A DNA stretch of 64,000 nt, from contig JAKOON010000008.1 of NCBI GenBank assembly GCA_022577435.1, positions 22,293,501 through 22,357,500 on the forward strand. Direction: 5' to 3'. The notes beneath the pieces are model-generated. The model saw only the letters and a list, made by a program, of their open reading frames with translations, made no database searches and was not told where the DNA came from. The position numbers and the translations under genes are program-made. The first letter of the stretch is position 1. Each line of letters begins with the position of its first letter. The DNA comes from Embiotoca jacksoni (taxonomy: Eukaryota; Chordata; Actinopteri; Embiotocidae). Shown one piece after another: positions 35,201-45,049 of the stretch.

Positions 35201-38200
35201 CTGTCTCTCATAGTTGAAGTGTACCTATGATGAAAATTACAGGCGTCTCTCATCTTTTTAAGTGGGAGAACTTGCACAATTGGTGGCTGACTAAATACTT
35301 TTTTGCCCCACTGTAATTAAAGAACAGTGAGAGAGAGGAACTTAAATATGTTCTGTTTCATTTCCAAACACTGAAACATTAGCACTGTTGTATTTGTAAA
35401 TGGTGTCAAGTTTGTCTGTAAACCTGTGACCGAAAATGTTCTTAAAGTAATAGTTTCATAAACTTTCTATACTCAATAACAGTGTCCCATCAGCTAAATA
35501 TTTATTTCATCCCATTTTAATGGCTTCAGCAGTACACGAAAAGCAAGATATTTTGTTTGTTATCACTGTAGCTCTTGTTATCGTCCATGTTTATAATATT
35601 CCACTGAGGAGTCTTTGCTTTACATGACAGGATTTGCAGCTGAGAAAACAGCATTTTAAAGGGCTTTCCTGTCAAGCTGTTCACATTTTGTTCTCAATGT
35701 GGAAATAAGATGGTGAATCATGATAATGCACAACAAAAGGCACAATATTTCAAAGGAATATTATGTAATCCAAAGTCTTGACTCCTCCAGTTCACTCCTA
35801 CAGAGGTGCCACTGGAATTCAAATACGCATGCTGAGCACAACTTTACAAAACACGGCAACAGACTGACAGTAAACGCTGATGTGCGTCGGGAGCACAAAG
35901 CCATTTTTAAAAAGCTGCTGTAGGAATGTGATTCAAACTATGTGTGACAAAGTTCATGTCATGACCCACCAATGCAAATGTATGTTCTCAAAATAACATT
36001 GTGTTGATGGGCATTAAAACTTGTACTGTTATTGGGCGTGTCAGGACAGTAGCTCATATTTCTGGATCAAATTTAATAACGGTATGATTTTGTGTTTTAC
36101 AGGTACATTCCTCCCTTACTGTGGGGTAAGAGCGGTCACCTCCAGACAGCACTGTACGGCAAACTCGGTCGGGTGAGTTCACCTCACCCCTGTGGGATCA
36201 GGAAGTATCTACCCATGCAGGACGGGGCCACTGCAACCTTTGACCTCTTTGAGCCAATCGGGGACCATCGAACAGGAGGTAATGCGTTCAATCGAGATCT
36301 GCGTTTTATTCACCACGTTTTCTACGCCGTTGGTTGCTGATATGTCGACCTCACAGTGACAAGATGAAGCATGTGAACACTTTGGAGTAACTTGATCAGA
36401 TCTTCTAAGTCACGAGTCCAAGACCATCTGTCTGTGAACGGCTCTCCTGTGATCATTTCACAGCTGTCACACGTGGGTGAACCCACACCATCACTCTTGT
36501 TTCATTAATTAGAGTCCAGGTTTAATAATGCTTTACTTAACTTCTGTTGACACAGTTCACATAGTTTTACCAACCTGCACTTTTATTGTTTGAGTAATGT
36601 ATTTAATATGGATTGTAATAATGTTCATTTAGTTTTTCTTGCCATTGTATTTTAAGATTGTGGCTAACTGGATCTTTACTGCTATAACCAAACATTGAAA
36701 TCTTAGGGATCCATCCTCTGCTAATCCTCCTGAAGTTTCTCTTATTCAAGGGTCAGGACTAGATTGAGGGTGTTATTAGATCTAAAGCTCAGACAGATTT
36801 TATATAGAACTTCTGACTACATAAAAAAGTTTTACTTGAAATGTTTGCAAGATCAAATAATTTTGACATTACCATCATATCCATCTTTAAATAATTTTGC
36901 CAGGTTTTTCAAGTCAGCTAATAGAACTGGCTCTTTCTTGACTTGTTTATCTTTAAATCAACTTCGATCATAAGATTTGAGCACTGCAGTCGTGTGAGGA
37001 ACGATTTAAAGCTGGATTCCTGTCTTTGAAGGCCTCAGTTGAACCCTGACTGAACATTAATTTTGATCCCATAGTCCTCTCAGAAAGTTTAAGTCCGATG
37101 TGACATTTGTTTCCCACTAAAGTTACTATTTCCGTTCTGTTTGTCTGAAGCTGTATTTGACAGACAAACAGAATAATCCTTTGTTTTGCTTTCCTCATTT
37201 GTTATAGTGATCTGCTGTTCAGGAGAGTGACACACTCTCCTTTTTTGTCTTTGCTTACATATTTCTTACTGGCAAATATCTCTCTAATCCGTTTGCTTGT
37301 TTCACCAGATGACATCACCATGGTGATATGCCCTGGTATCGGTAACCATAGTGAGAAGCATTACATCCGAACCTTTGTTGATTACGCTCAGAAGGATGGG
37401 TACCGTTGTGCTGTGCTGAACCACCTGGGAGCTCTTCCCAACATCGAGCTTACGTCTCCGCGCATGTTCACTTATGGTGAGACCAAGGAGCGGACTAAAG
37501 TTTTACTTTCTAAAAATGATATCCTTTGGTGGTGCCTCAACTTTGTTATTATCTAATCTGATCTGGTAAAATGTGTTTTTTATATTAGGACTTACTTTAG
37601 TCAAATTTTGGTACACATTGTTTCAAGGGAAAAGCTAAAACGCTAATTGAGCATGTGGAGTAATATAAGGCTTCCTGAAATGTAGATAAAAAAGACCTCA
37701 GGCTCTTTTAAAAGACCTCGTAGAGACACAAATCTGATACACTGAACTAAAGTCACCTTCATCCAGAAGTGCTGAGCGGAAACAAAAAACATTGCATCCT
37801 CCATAGGTGTTGCTATGTGAATCGATTCGTAACTCTACACCGTTTCTTTCACAGGGTGCACGTGGGAGTTCGCGTCCATGGTCAGCTACATTAAGAGGAC
37901 GTATCCTCAGACGCAGCTGATCGTGGTGGGCTTCAGTCTGGGCGGGAACATTGTGTGTAAGTTCCTGGGCGAGAACAGGATGAACCAGGAGCGAGTGCTG
38001 TGCTGTGTCAGCGTCTGTCAGGGCTACAGTGCTCTCAGGTGGGTTGTCGTCCTCTCGTCGCTTAATTAAATGCATTGTTTCATCAAAGCTGCTTTGTCAC
38101 ACCAGCACTTGACGTACACTAACTTCTAAGTATCAATGAAGCTCGGCACAATGCTACAAAATGATAAGTGCTTGCATAATATAGTCACAAGTCATTCAGC

Positions 38201-41200
38201 TTTTGTTTACCTTGTTCATCTTAATTGAAACATAGAACTGTTTTGATCAAGTTGTCTCTTTGAGGACATTTTTCAAATGCAACAAGACAGACACACAAAT
38301 ACAGTGGGGCAAAAAAGTATTTAGTCAGCCACCAATTGTGCAAGTTCTCCCACTTAAAAAGATGAGAGACGTCTGTAATTTTCATGATAGGTACACTTCA
38401 ACTATGAGAGACAGAATGGGGGGAAAGAATCCAGGAAATCACATTGTAGGATTTTTAATGAATTAATTGGTAAATTCCTCGGTAAAATAAGTATTTGGTC
38501 ACCTACAAACAAGCAAGATTTCTGGCTCTCACAGACCTGTAACTTCTTCTTTAAGAGGCTCCTCTGTCCTCCACTCCTTACCTGTATTAATGGCACCTGT
38601 TTGAACTTGTCATCAGTATAAAAGACACTTGTCCACAACCTCAAACAGTCACACTCCAAACTCCACTATGGCTAAGACCAAAGAGCTGTCAAAGGACACC
38701 AGAAACAAAATTGTAGACCTGCACCAGGCTGGGAAGACTGAATCTGCAATAGGTAAGCAGCTTGGTGTGAAGAAATCAACTGTGGGAGCAATTATTAGAA
38801 AATGGAAGACGTACAAGACCACTGATAATCTCCCTCGATCTGGGGCTCCACACAAGATCTCACCCCGTGGGGCCAAAATGATCACAAGAACGGTGAACAA
38901 AAATCCCAGAACCACACGGGGGGATCTGGTGAATGACCTGCAGAGAGCTGGGACCAAAGTAACAAAGGCTACCATCAGTAACACACTACGCCGCCAGGGA
39001 CTCAAATCCTGCAGTGCCAGACGTGTCCCCCTGCTTCAGCTAGTACATGTCCAGGCCCGTCTGAAGTTTGCTCAAGAGCATTTGGATGATCCAGAAGAGG
39101 ATTGGGAGAATGTCATATGGTCAGATGAAACCAAAATAGAACTTTTTGGTAAAAACTCAACTCGTCGTGTTTGGAGGAGAAAGAATGCCAAGTTGCATCC
39201 AAAGAACACCATACCTACTGTGAAGCATGGGGGTGGAAACATCATGCTTTGGGGCTGTTTTTCTGCAAGGGGACCAGGACGACTGATCCGTGTAAAGGAA
39301 AGAATGAATGGGGCCATGTATCGTGAGATTTTGAGTGAAAACCTCCTTCCATCAGCAAGGGCATTGAAGATGAAACGTGGCTGGGTCTTTCAGCATGACA
39401 ATGATCCCAAACACACCGCCCGGGCAACGAAGGAGTGGCTTCGTAAGAAGCATTTCAAGGTCCTGGAGTGGCCTAGCCAGTCTCCAGATCTCAACCCCAT
39501 AGAAAATCTGTGGAGGGAGTTGAAAGTCCGTGTTGCCCAGCGACAGCCCCAAAACATCACTGCTCTAGAGGAGATCTGCATGGAGGAATGGGCCAAAATA
39601 CCAGCAACAGGGTGTGAAAAGCTTGTGAAGACTTACAGAAAACGTTTGACCTCTGTCATTGCCAACAAAGGGTATGTAACAAAGTATTGAGATGAACTTT
39701 TGTTATTGACCAAATACTTATTTTCCACCATAATTTGCAAATATATTCTTTAAAAATCAGACAATGTGATTTTCAGGAATTTTTTTTCTCATTTTGTCTC
39801 TCATAGTTGAAGTGTACCTATGATGAAAATTACAGGCGTCTCTCATCTTTTTAAGTGGGAGAACTTGCACAATTGGTGGCTGACTAAATACTTTTTTGCC
39901 CCACTGTACATGTGTTGTTATTCCTCTGCACTTATATCCACTTTGTCTTGTGTGTGTGTCTGTGTGTGTTAATTTAGTAACATTTGTGGAACATGCAGGA
40001 CAAACATATATGATGTGCATTAGTGTGTGTGTGTGTGTGTGTGTTTGTGTGCGCCCTGTGTTCATGTTGGACTGAGCCACACAGTCTGTGTTTTTAATGC
40101 AGCCAGCACCTCTTGGCAGACTTGACAGACTGAGTCTGTTAAAGTTTGGACTGAGGCAGCGGGGATTGCTGCGTCTGGCCTTCTGTGAAATTGGATTTGC
40201 AGTTTCATTTCTCTTTAATTAATTCTCCTTTCAAATCAGTGTCCAAACCAAAGCTCGCCATCCTCTCAGTGTTCCTGTAGAGCTATGGCTATATCTTATT
40301 CTTATCAGATTTATTTCACCTCAAATTATATCAAAATGCGTTAAGGAATATTAAACCTTTTTTTTTTTCCGTAATGGCTAGTTATTTGTTGACTATCATT
40401 AGCGGCTGTTTTGCTTCGGCCTGTCGCTGTCATTGAGCTGCATATTGATGCCTGCCACCGTGGCTGCTCTCCACCAGTGTGGCTCTTTGTCCAGTGGATT
40501 ACACAGGACATTCAGTGTGTTGTTTGGAATGTAGACCGGCTGCACAAAGCTAACTTCCTCTCTGTTTGTCTTTTATCTCTCAGAGCCCAGGAAACATTCC
40601 TACAGTGGGATCAGTTCAGACGCTTCTATAACTTTCTCATGGCCGACAACATGAAGAAAATCATCTTCTCACACAGGTACCGCTGCTGCCTTTCCACACA
40701 TTCCAGTGAAAAATGTTTTCCCACAGTCTCGCGTTACTTTTATCAAGTTTAATGCACATATTGGCTCTCTTGGCACATGACATCACACAGCATGAGTCAA
40801 CACTAACCATTCCCTGCACTAAAACTCAAACTCTCAAAGTCAGAGTAAAGACACTGTCTAATTATTTTGATAATGGTTGATTGGACTGGATGGAAAATGG
40901 AACCAAAAACTATTAATACTTGACTATAGATGTCATGGTAAAAAAGTAAATACTACATGGCACTAACAGCTGAGTAACTTACGACAAACATTTGTTTCGA
41001 TACTAATCATATATGCGTGCGTTCGTGTTCCCATGTTTGTAACAGGCACAGTCTGTTTGGAGGAAGCTCAGTCAAAATGATTGACGCGGATCTAAGTCGG
41101 CTGTATGTGGCGACGTCCCTCATGCAGATCGACGACAACATCATGAGGTATGTGGAGGAAAAGTTTACGATTTGTTTCTAGTGAAAGCCCTCTGTGGTTG

Positions 41201-42731
41201 GATGTAGTAAACTACTGCTCAATCTTCAACTTTATTTTACTTGTTACGAAAAGTACTGTTTGTGTTGAGAGACTGAAATATTTTAGACGTTCTTGTCATC
41301 GCCGCCAAACTCTTCTGACGATTGCTCTTATTAACGATTGATTGGTGACGCTGCATTTCTTTTGGGTTTCAACAGAAAATTCCACGGCCACAGTTCTCTC
41401 AAAGAGTACTATGAGAAGGAGAGTTGTGTACATTATATTCACAATGTAAGAATTGCTTTTGCGTACACCTCACACCATCTTATATTACTTTACTCTCTCT
41501 TTGGATCTGTCGATGTACTCCTTTGATTTGTGGAATTGTATTCTTGAATTTCCAGGTAAATGTGCCGCTGCTGCTAGTGAACTCAGCAGATGATCCTCTG
41601 GTTCATGACTCCCTGCTCACCATCCCTCGCACGCTAGCAGGTAATTACCAGCATGTTCACCTTAACCACACTTTTGAGATTCTTGTGATCTTTTGATGGC
41701 CATTGTCTTGATAGCACAAACATCTCATTTAAATCATACGAGTCTACTCACAATGGGCTGCAAAAAGCGAGTTGGACTTGTTATTGTCATGCTGTGGCTG
41801 CAACAGCTGTCAAAAGAAATCAAACTAATGAGCTGTTAGGGCAAAAAGGATCCCGGATGGACCTATTTGTGTTAAACTGTTTTGTTTTGTTTTTTTCACA
41901 AAATGAAACGGTAGCTCTGAAAACGCTGGTCAATGTGATTCTGAATAAACTCAGCCCTCTTTTTTTTTGACAGCTCAGGATGTGTTTTCACTCATGAAAA
42001 GTAAAGAAAGAAGGAGAGAAAGTGTTGAAAAGGTTGCAGTAAAAGATCATCAATAAATATGTTGCACAATGTGGATTTTATTATAAACTGATTTTGAATT
42101 ACAAAGACAATGTGGAAAATTCTTGATATATCATAACATCATATATTATACTGAATATTTAGTACTGCAGACTTCCCAGACTTAAAAAAAAACAAAAAAC
42201 TCTCTCCTTAGAGAGTCCTAGAGTCAAGTAGCAGATGTACCTGCAGACAGGTCATGTTATACATTCACAGTTAACCCTAAACAGATTAATACAACAGGCT
42301 TGTCCTGTCTGACTGACAGCTACAGTTAAATCCCAGAGGTGGTTCTCTCAAATCATGTGGGCGGCCTCTAAAGGCCTTGTGATGAGTCTGCTCCGCTCCC
42401 TGGGCCGGGCCGGGACAGGGCGGGACACGGAGCTCAAGCCCATGAGTAATGTTTTCTGGTGTGTTGCTGCAGCTGTAACACTCGGCTATAAATATCATCC
42501 ATCTGTTTAGAGTGGATTTAATTCCATCACAGGTTCCCAAAATCAATTTTATCCTGGAATTAACTGTGTAGGAAGTTCAAACCTTGTTTATACTAACATA
42601 ATGAGGTAACCAACTCTGACTGGCTGCACATTACGTAGTGTCTATCGGGTGTTCTTTGTCCTCAGCTTGTGCTATATTTAAACCTACTGACCACTTTGAC
42701 TACTTTGAAAGGGAAAATTCCCCACATAAGC

Positions 42732-42798
<67 letters not shown>

Positions 42799-45049
42799 GG
42801 GAGGGGGTGTTTGTGTGTGGAGGAGTCCTGACTGGAAGTACATGGTACTTTATCCTACATATATCCCCAGAGAGCAACACTTATAGAAAATGGATCAGCT
42901 TCCCCTTTGCCCTAAAATGTGACACAGTGACTCAGACACATGACTGCCAGGAAAGGCCTCCACAGAAATACACGCGCTCTAATTAGCTTAGCTAAAAATA
43001 TTTGCTTAGAGTTTGCTGCTCGGGCTCACTATTAAGTCAATTATGTTGAACTAAAGGAGTTACGTGAGGTGTAAGAATGCTTAAACGAGGAATACTCACC
43101 TTAATTTGTGTTGGTCGTGTACTGAATGTGGCTGTGATACAATGTTAGATCAAGTTTAAATTTAACTGGTGTGCCAGGAAAAGACACAACTGGTTAAATC
43201 CAGTGAAACAAAGTAAAATCTTGAACAGTGATTTAGTAAGGATGTGTCCATCAGTTTATGGCCTTCAAAGATCGAGCGTCGTTTTTTTTTTGTTTTTTGT
43301 TTTTTGTTTTTTTTAATACTTCGAGCTGTTCACCAGACCGTTGTGTTCCCGCCTGTCAGTCCGCGGTCTGGATGAGCACTCGGTTGTCCAGCTCAGCAAC
43401 CGTCATGAATAGTGCACAGTGGTGGAAGCCCTGCGGGATCTTAATCACTTGTCAGCTGCATCAGGCTCCCCCACTAACCCAGATAAGATCCGGAGGAATA
43501 AAGAGATCCAGGTCAATCCTTTTCATGAGACCACTCTGCCAGGCTGGTCACAGCTGCAGGACAGGAATCACAAAGAGATTAATGGTTTGTCCGCAGTGTA
43601 GAGATGACCTGCTTTGAGTTTCAGAGTGTTGTGAATGATAAAAAAAAAAAAATCGATATGAATGGATTCACTGCTTCCTGTGTAGAAAACGCAGATGTAG
43701 CATCAATAGGTCTCTTAAGGAGAGCGTTAAAGCCCGCAGGTGTGTAGGTGAAGCACTCAGTCCTGTGTTGTCGGTCACCAAGAAGGATTTGGCCGAAAGT
43801 GTGTGGACATGTGGACACTCTTAGGCTTTGCTGCCTCTTTCAGACTGCAGTGAAGGTTAGACTCGGTCAAGCTTTTAAACAGCAGTAACTAAATACTTTA
43901 CTGTCATAATAAGTGTATTTCCCGAAAGTATGTACAGAAACGTGTGAAAGACCCGTTACACTCTTCTGTTTTTAATGGTTTCGCAATCTTTCCATTGTAT
44001 TTTAAAATTAATTTGATTCATTTAAAAAAAAAAAAATTAGCCTTTAATGTTTTATTGTTAACGTTTGACCGCCTTTATTTATATGTGCTTGTCTTTCTTT
44101 TTTCCTAAAATGATTTTTATCTATTTGTCGACGTAACGAGCTTCTGCACTTTCGGTATTTTGTGACTTTTGGCACTTTAACGTATTCATTGTTGAAAGGA
44201 CGTGTCAGTCACTCTGAGCCCAGGACAGTAAAGTCGATCTTGATCTTCTTTTAAAGTCTCACTCCACAAACCATTAGCTGTATTGACAGCCTGTTTCCTT
44301 CTGGGAGGCGTCTTCACAACATTTCAGAACCTGTCTGAACGAATTAGTTTTCTCCCATTCAGTTACACGAGTATTAGTGAGGTTGTACCGGCAAGACGGA
44401 TGAATTGGACCTTCTTTGGTACACAAGGGCAGGGACAGGAGTGTCCACATTCTTTTGGCCATGATGTGACAACCAAGCTAATACAGGGCAGAGTTTGACA
44501 TAATGCGAGACCTGTCAGTCCAGGCAAACCTGCGTCAATTGTGTGTATTTCGGGATTTTCTGAATTAGTTTTTTTTTTTTTCCATTCACTGAAAGGTCGG
44601 TTTTCTGGTGGCCATTATACAAACGGCGTCTCCAGCAACTCATTGATTGGCTCGACCCGCCAGAGGTTTAGTCATGCCGTTATCTGGCTGACCATGCAAA
44701 CACACCCTCGCTATCTTTAACAAGTGTTGCGAAGTCCCTGGAAAGCCCATATTTGGGCACGTGTCCAGCGTTGTTTTTCACATGCTGCCGATTACACGAT
44801 TTACAGTCGACTAATTGCCGTGTGCTCTGTCCTCCTTCAGCAAAGAAGCAGAACGTGGTCTTTGCCCTGACGCTCCACGGAGGCCACCTGGGCTTCTTCG
44901 AGGGCGCCGTGCTCTTCCCCCAGCCCCTCACCTGGATGGACAAAGTGATCGTGGGTTACGCCAACGCCATGTGCATGTGGGAGAAACAGAAACCCCCTTG
45001 CCAAAGTGGCCACCTGAGTGAGAGCTCCTGCTTGGAGGAAAAAACCTAA
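32224..45049 (+). CDS. abhd2: Monoacylglycerol lipase ABHD2
   Basis: Membrane-bound alpha/beta-hydrolase; the mammalian enzyme cleaves monoacylglycerols and acts as a progesterone-dependent lipase in sperm. Nine coding exons: 32224-32432, 36103-36278, 37309-37476, 37855-38038, 40584-40676, 41046-41147, 41376-41445, 41556-41640 and 44841-45049. They join in frame to 1296 nt, 431 aa (human 425). An N-terminal hydrophobic segment (KLAAVATVLYIMV) is the membrane anchor. The nucleophile Ser is at about 212 in GFSLGGN, the acid Asp at about 347 in SADDPLV, and the His at about 378 in HGGHLGFFEG, so the triad is complete. The start ATG fits the family. The exon-6 segment between LFG and DLSRLY is about three residues shorter than in human. 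Introns 1 and 4 carry inverted Tc1 elements; intron 8 carries a (GT)n tract and an older Tc1 remnant. Confidence 0.95.
33745..33790. repeat. ATT/AT-rich microsatellite
   Basis: TATATTATATCATTATATTA-type simple repeat in the first coding intron of abhd2. Confidence 0.8.
34346..35313 (-). mobile_element. Tc1-like element, internally deleted copy
   Basis: A 968-bp element, starting CAGTGGGGC and ending GCCCCACTG, is flanked by TA duplications (34344-34345 and 35314-35315). It matches the reverse complement of the full element at 38302-39906 almost base for base, but lacks its positions 38782-39418 (637 bp). That is exactly the length difference between the copies. The remaining transposase reads about 38 residues of N-terminus (34947 leftwards) and then shifts out of frame, so it is non-autonomous but keeps both terminal inverted repeats. 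Confidence 0.93.
34750..34947 (-). pseudogene. Truncated Tc1 transposase
   Basis: The first 38 residues equal the intact transposase N-terminus (through GVKKST). The frame is then broken by the 637-bp deletion, and 27 unrelated residues follow before a stop. The DNA-binding domain is incomplete and the catalytic core is lost. Confidence 0.9.
38302..39906 (+). mobile_element. Tc1-like element, full length
   Basis: A 1605-bp element with terminal inverted repeats of roughly 200 bp and TA target duplications (38300-38301 and 39907-39908). The outer ends (CAGTGGGGCAAAAAAGTATT) and inner AAGTATTTGGTCA repeats give an IR/DR arrangement. Sequence and ends recall the Passport/PPTN group described from flatfish; this is from memory and needs a database match. 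It sits in the abhd2 intron after coding exon 4, in the same orientation as abhd2. Confidence 0.95.
38668..39690 (+). CDS. Tc1-family transposase (DD34E), uninterrupted
   Basis: A 340-aa reading frame without stop or frameshift. The chosen ATG begins MAKTKELSKDTR; a longer in-frame start at 38629 adds 13 residues that read from the element's non-coding leader. The N-terminal helix-turn-helix region (residues 1-110) binds the inverted repeats. The catalytic residues are visible: Asp in IWSDETK, Asp in FQHDNDPKH and Glu in NPIENLW, with 34 residues between the second Asp and the Glu. The glycine-rich KHGGGNIMLWGCF segment is present. By length and motifs it could be active. It cuts and pastes the element at TA sites. 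The nearby deleted copy could serve as its substrate. Confidence 0.95.
   Translation: MAKTKELSKDTRNKIVDLHQAGKTESAIGKQLGVKKSTVGAIIRKWKTYKTTDNLPRSGAPHKISPRGAKMITRTVNKNPRTTRGDLVNDLQRAGTKVTKATISNTLRRQGLKSCSARRVPLLQLVHVQARLKFAQEHLDDPEEDWENVIWSDETKIELFGKNSTRRVWRRKNAKLHPKNTIPTVKHGGGNIMLWGCFSARGPGRLIRVKERMNGAMYREILSENLLPSARALKMKRGWVFQHDNDPKHTARATKEWLRKKHFKVLEWPSQSPDLNPIENLWRELKVRVAQRQPQNITALEEICMEEWAKIPATGCEKLVKTYRKRLTSVIANKGYVTKY
40021..40046. repeat. (GT)n microsatellite
   Basis: About 11 GT units in the abhd2 intron just right of the full-length Tc1 element. Confidence 0.85.
42733..42792. repeat. (GT)n microsatellite
   Basis: About 29 uninterrupted GT units in the last abhd2 intron, followed by a G-rich tail. 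It creates artefactual Cys-Val and His-Thr open frames. Confidence 0.95.
43320..43601 (+). pseudogene. Coding-like remnant with one in-frame stop
   Basis: One frame reads 93 codons with a single TAG at 43410-43412. It passes through VVEALRDLNHLSAASGSPTN and FHETTLPGWSQLQDRNHKEI and ends at TAG 43599-43601. Composition and codon choice look coding. I do not recognise the product. It lies in the last abhd2 intron, so a decayed retrocopy or exon relic is possible, as is chance. Confidence 0.25.
43787..44470 (-). mobile_element. Decayed Tc1-like remnant
   Basis: TTGGCCGAAAGTGTGTGGAC at the left and GTGTCCACATTCTTTTGGCC at the right look like the inverted ends of a common fish Tc1 family. Between them, 44285-44390 (ACAGCCTGTTTCCTTCTGGG, CCCATTCAGTTACACGAGTA) resembles the reverse complement of the end of its transposase gene. 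It is heavily mutated and partly deleted, and distinct from the two young copies. The left boundary is less sure. Confidence 0.5.

Noticed and set aside
37698..38075. 125-codon open frame on the minus strand
   Set aside because: It lies antisense to abhd2 coding exon 4, whose plus-strand reading matches the ABHD2 family.
42638..42986. Open frames in both directions over the GT tract (Cys-Val and His-Thr runs)
   Set aside because: They are simple translations of the (GT)n microsatellite with no splice or family support.
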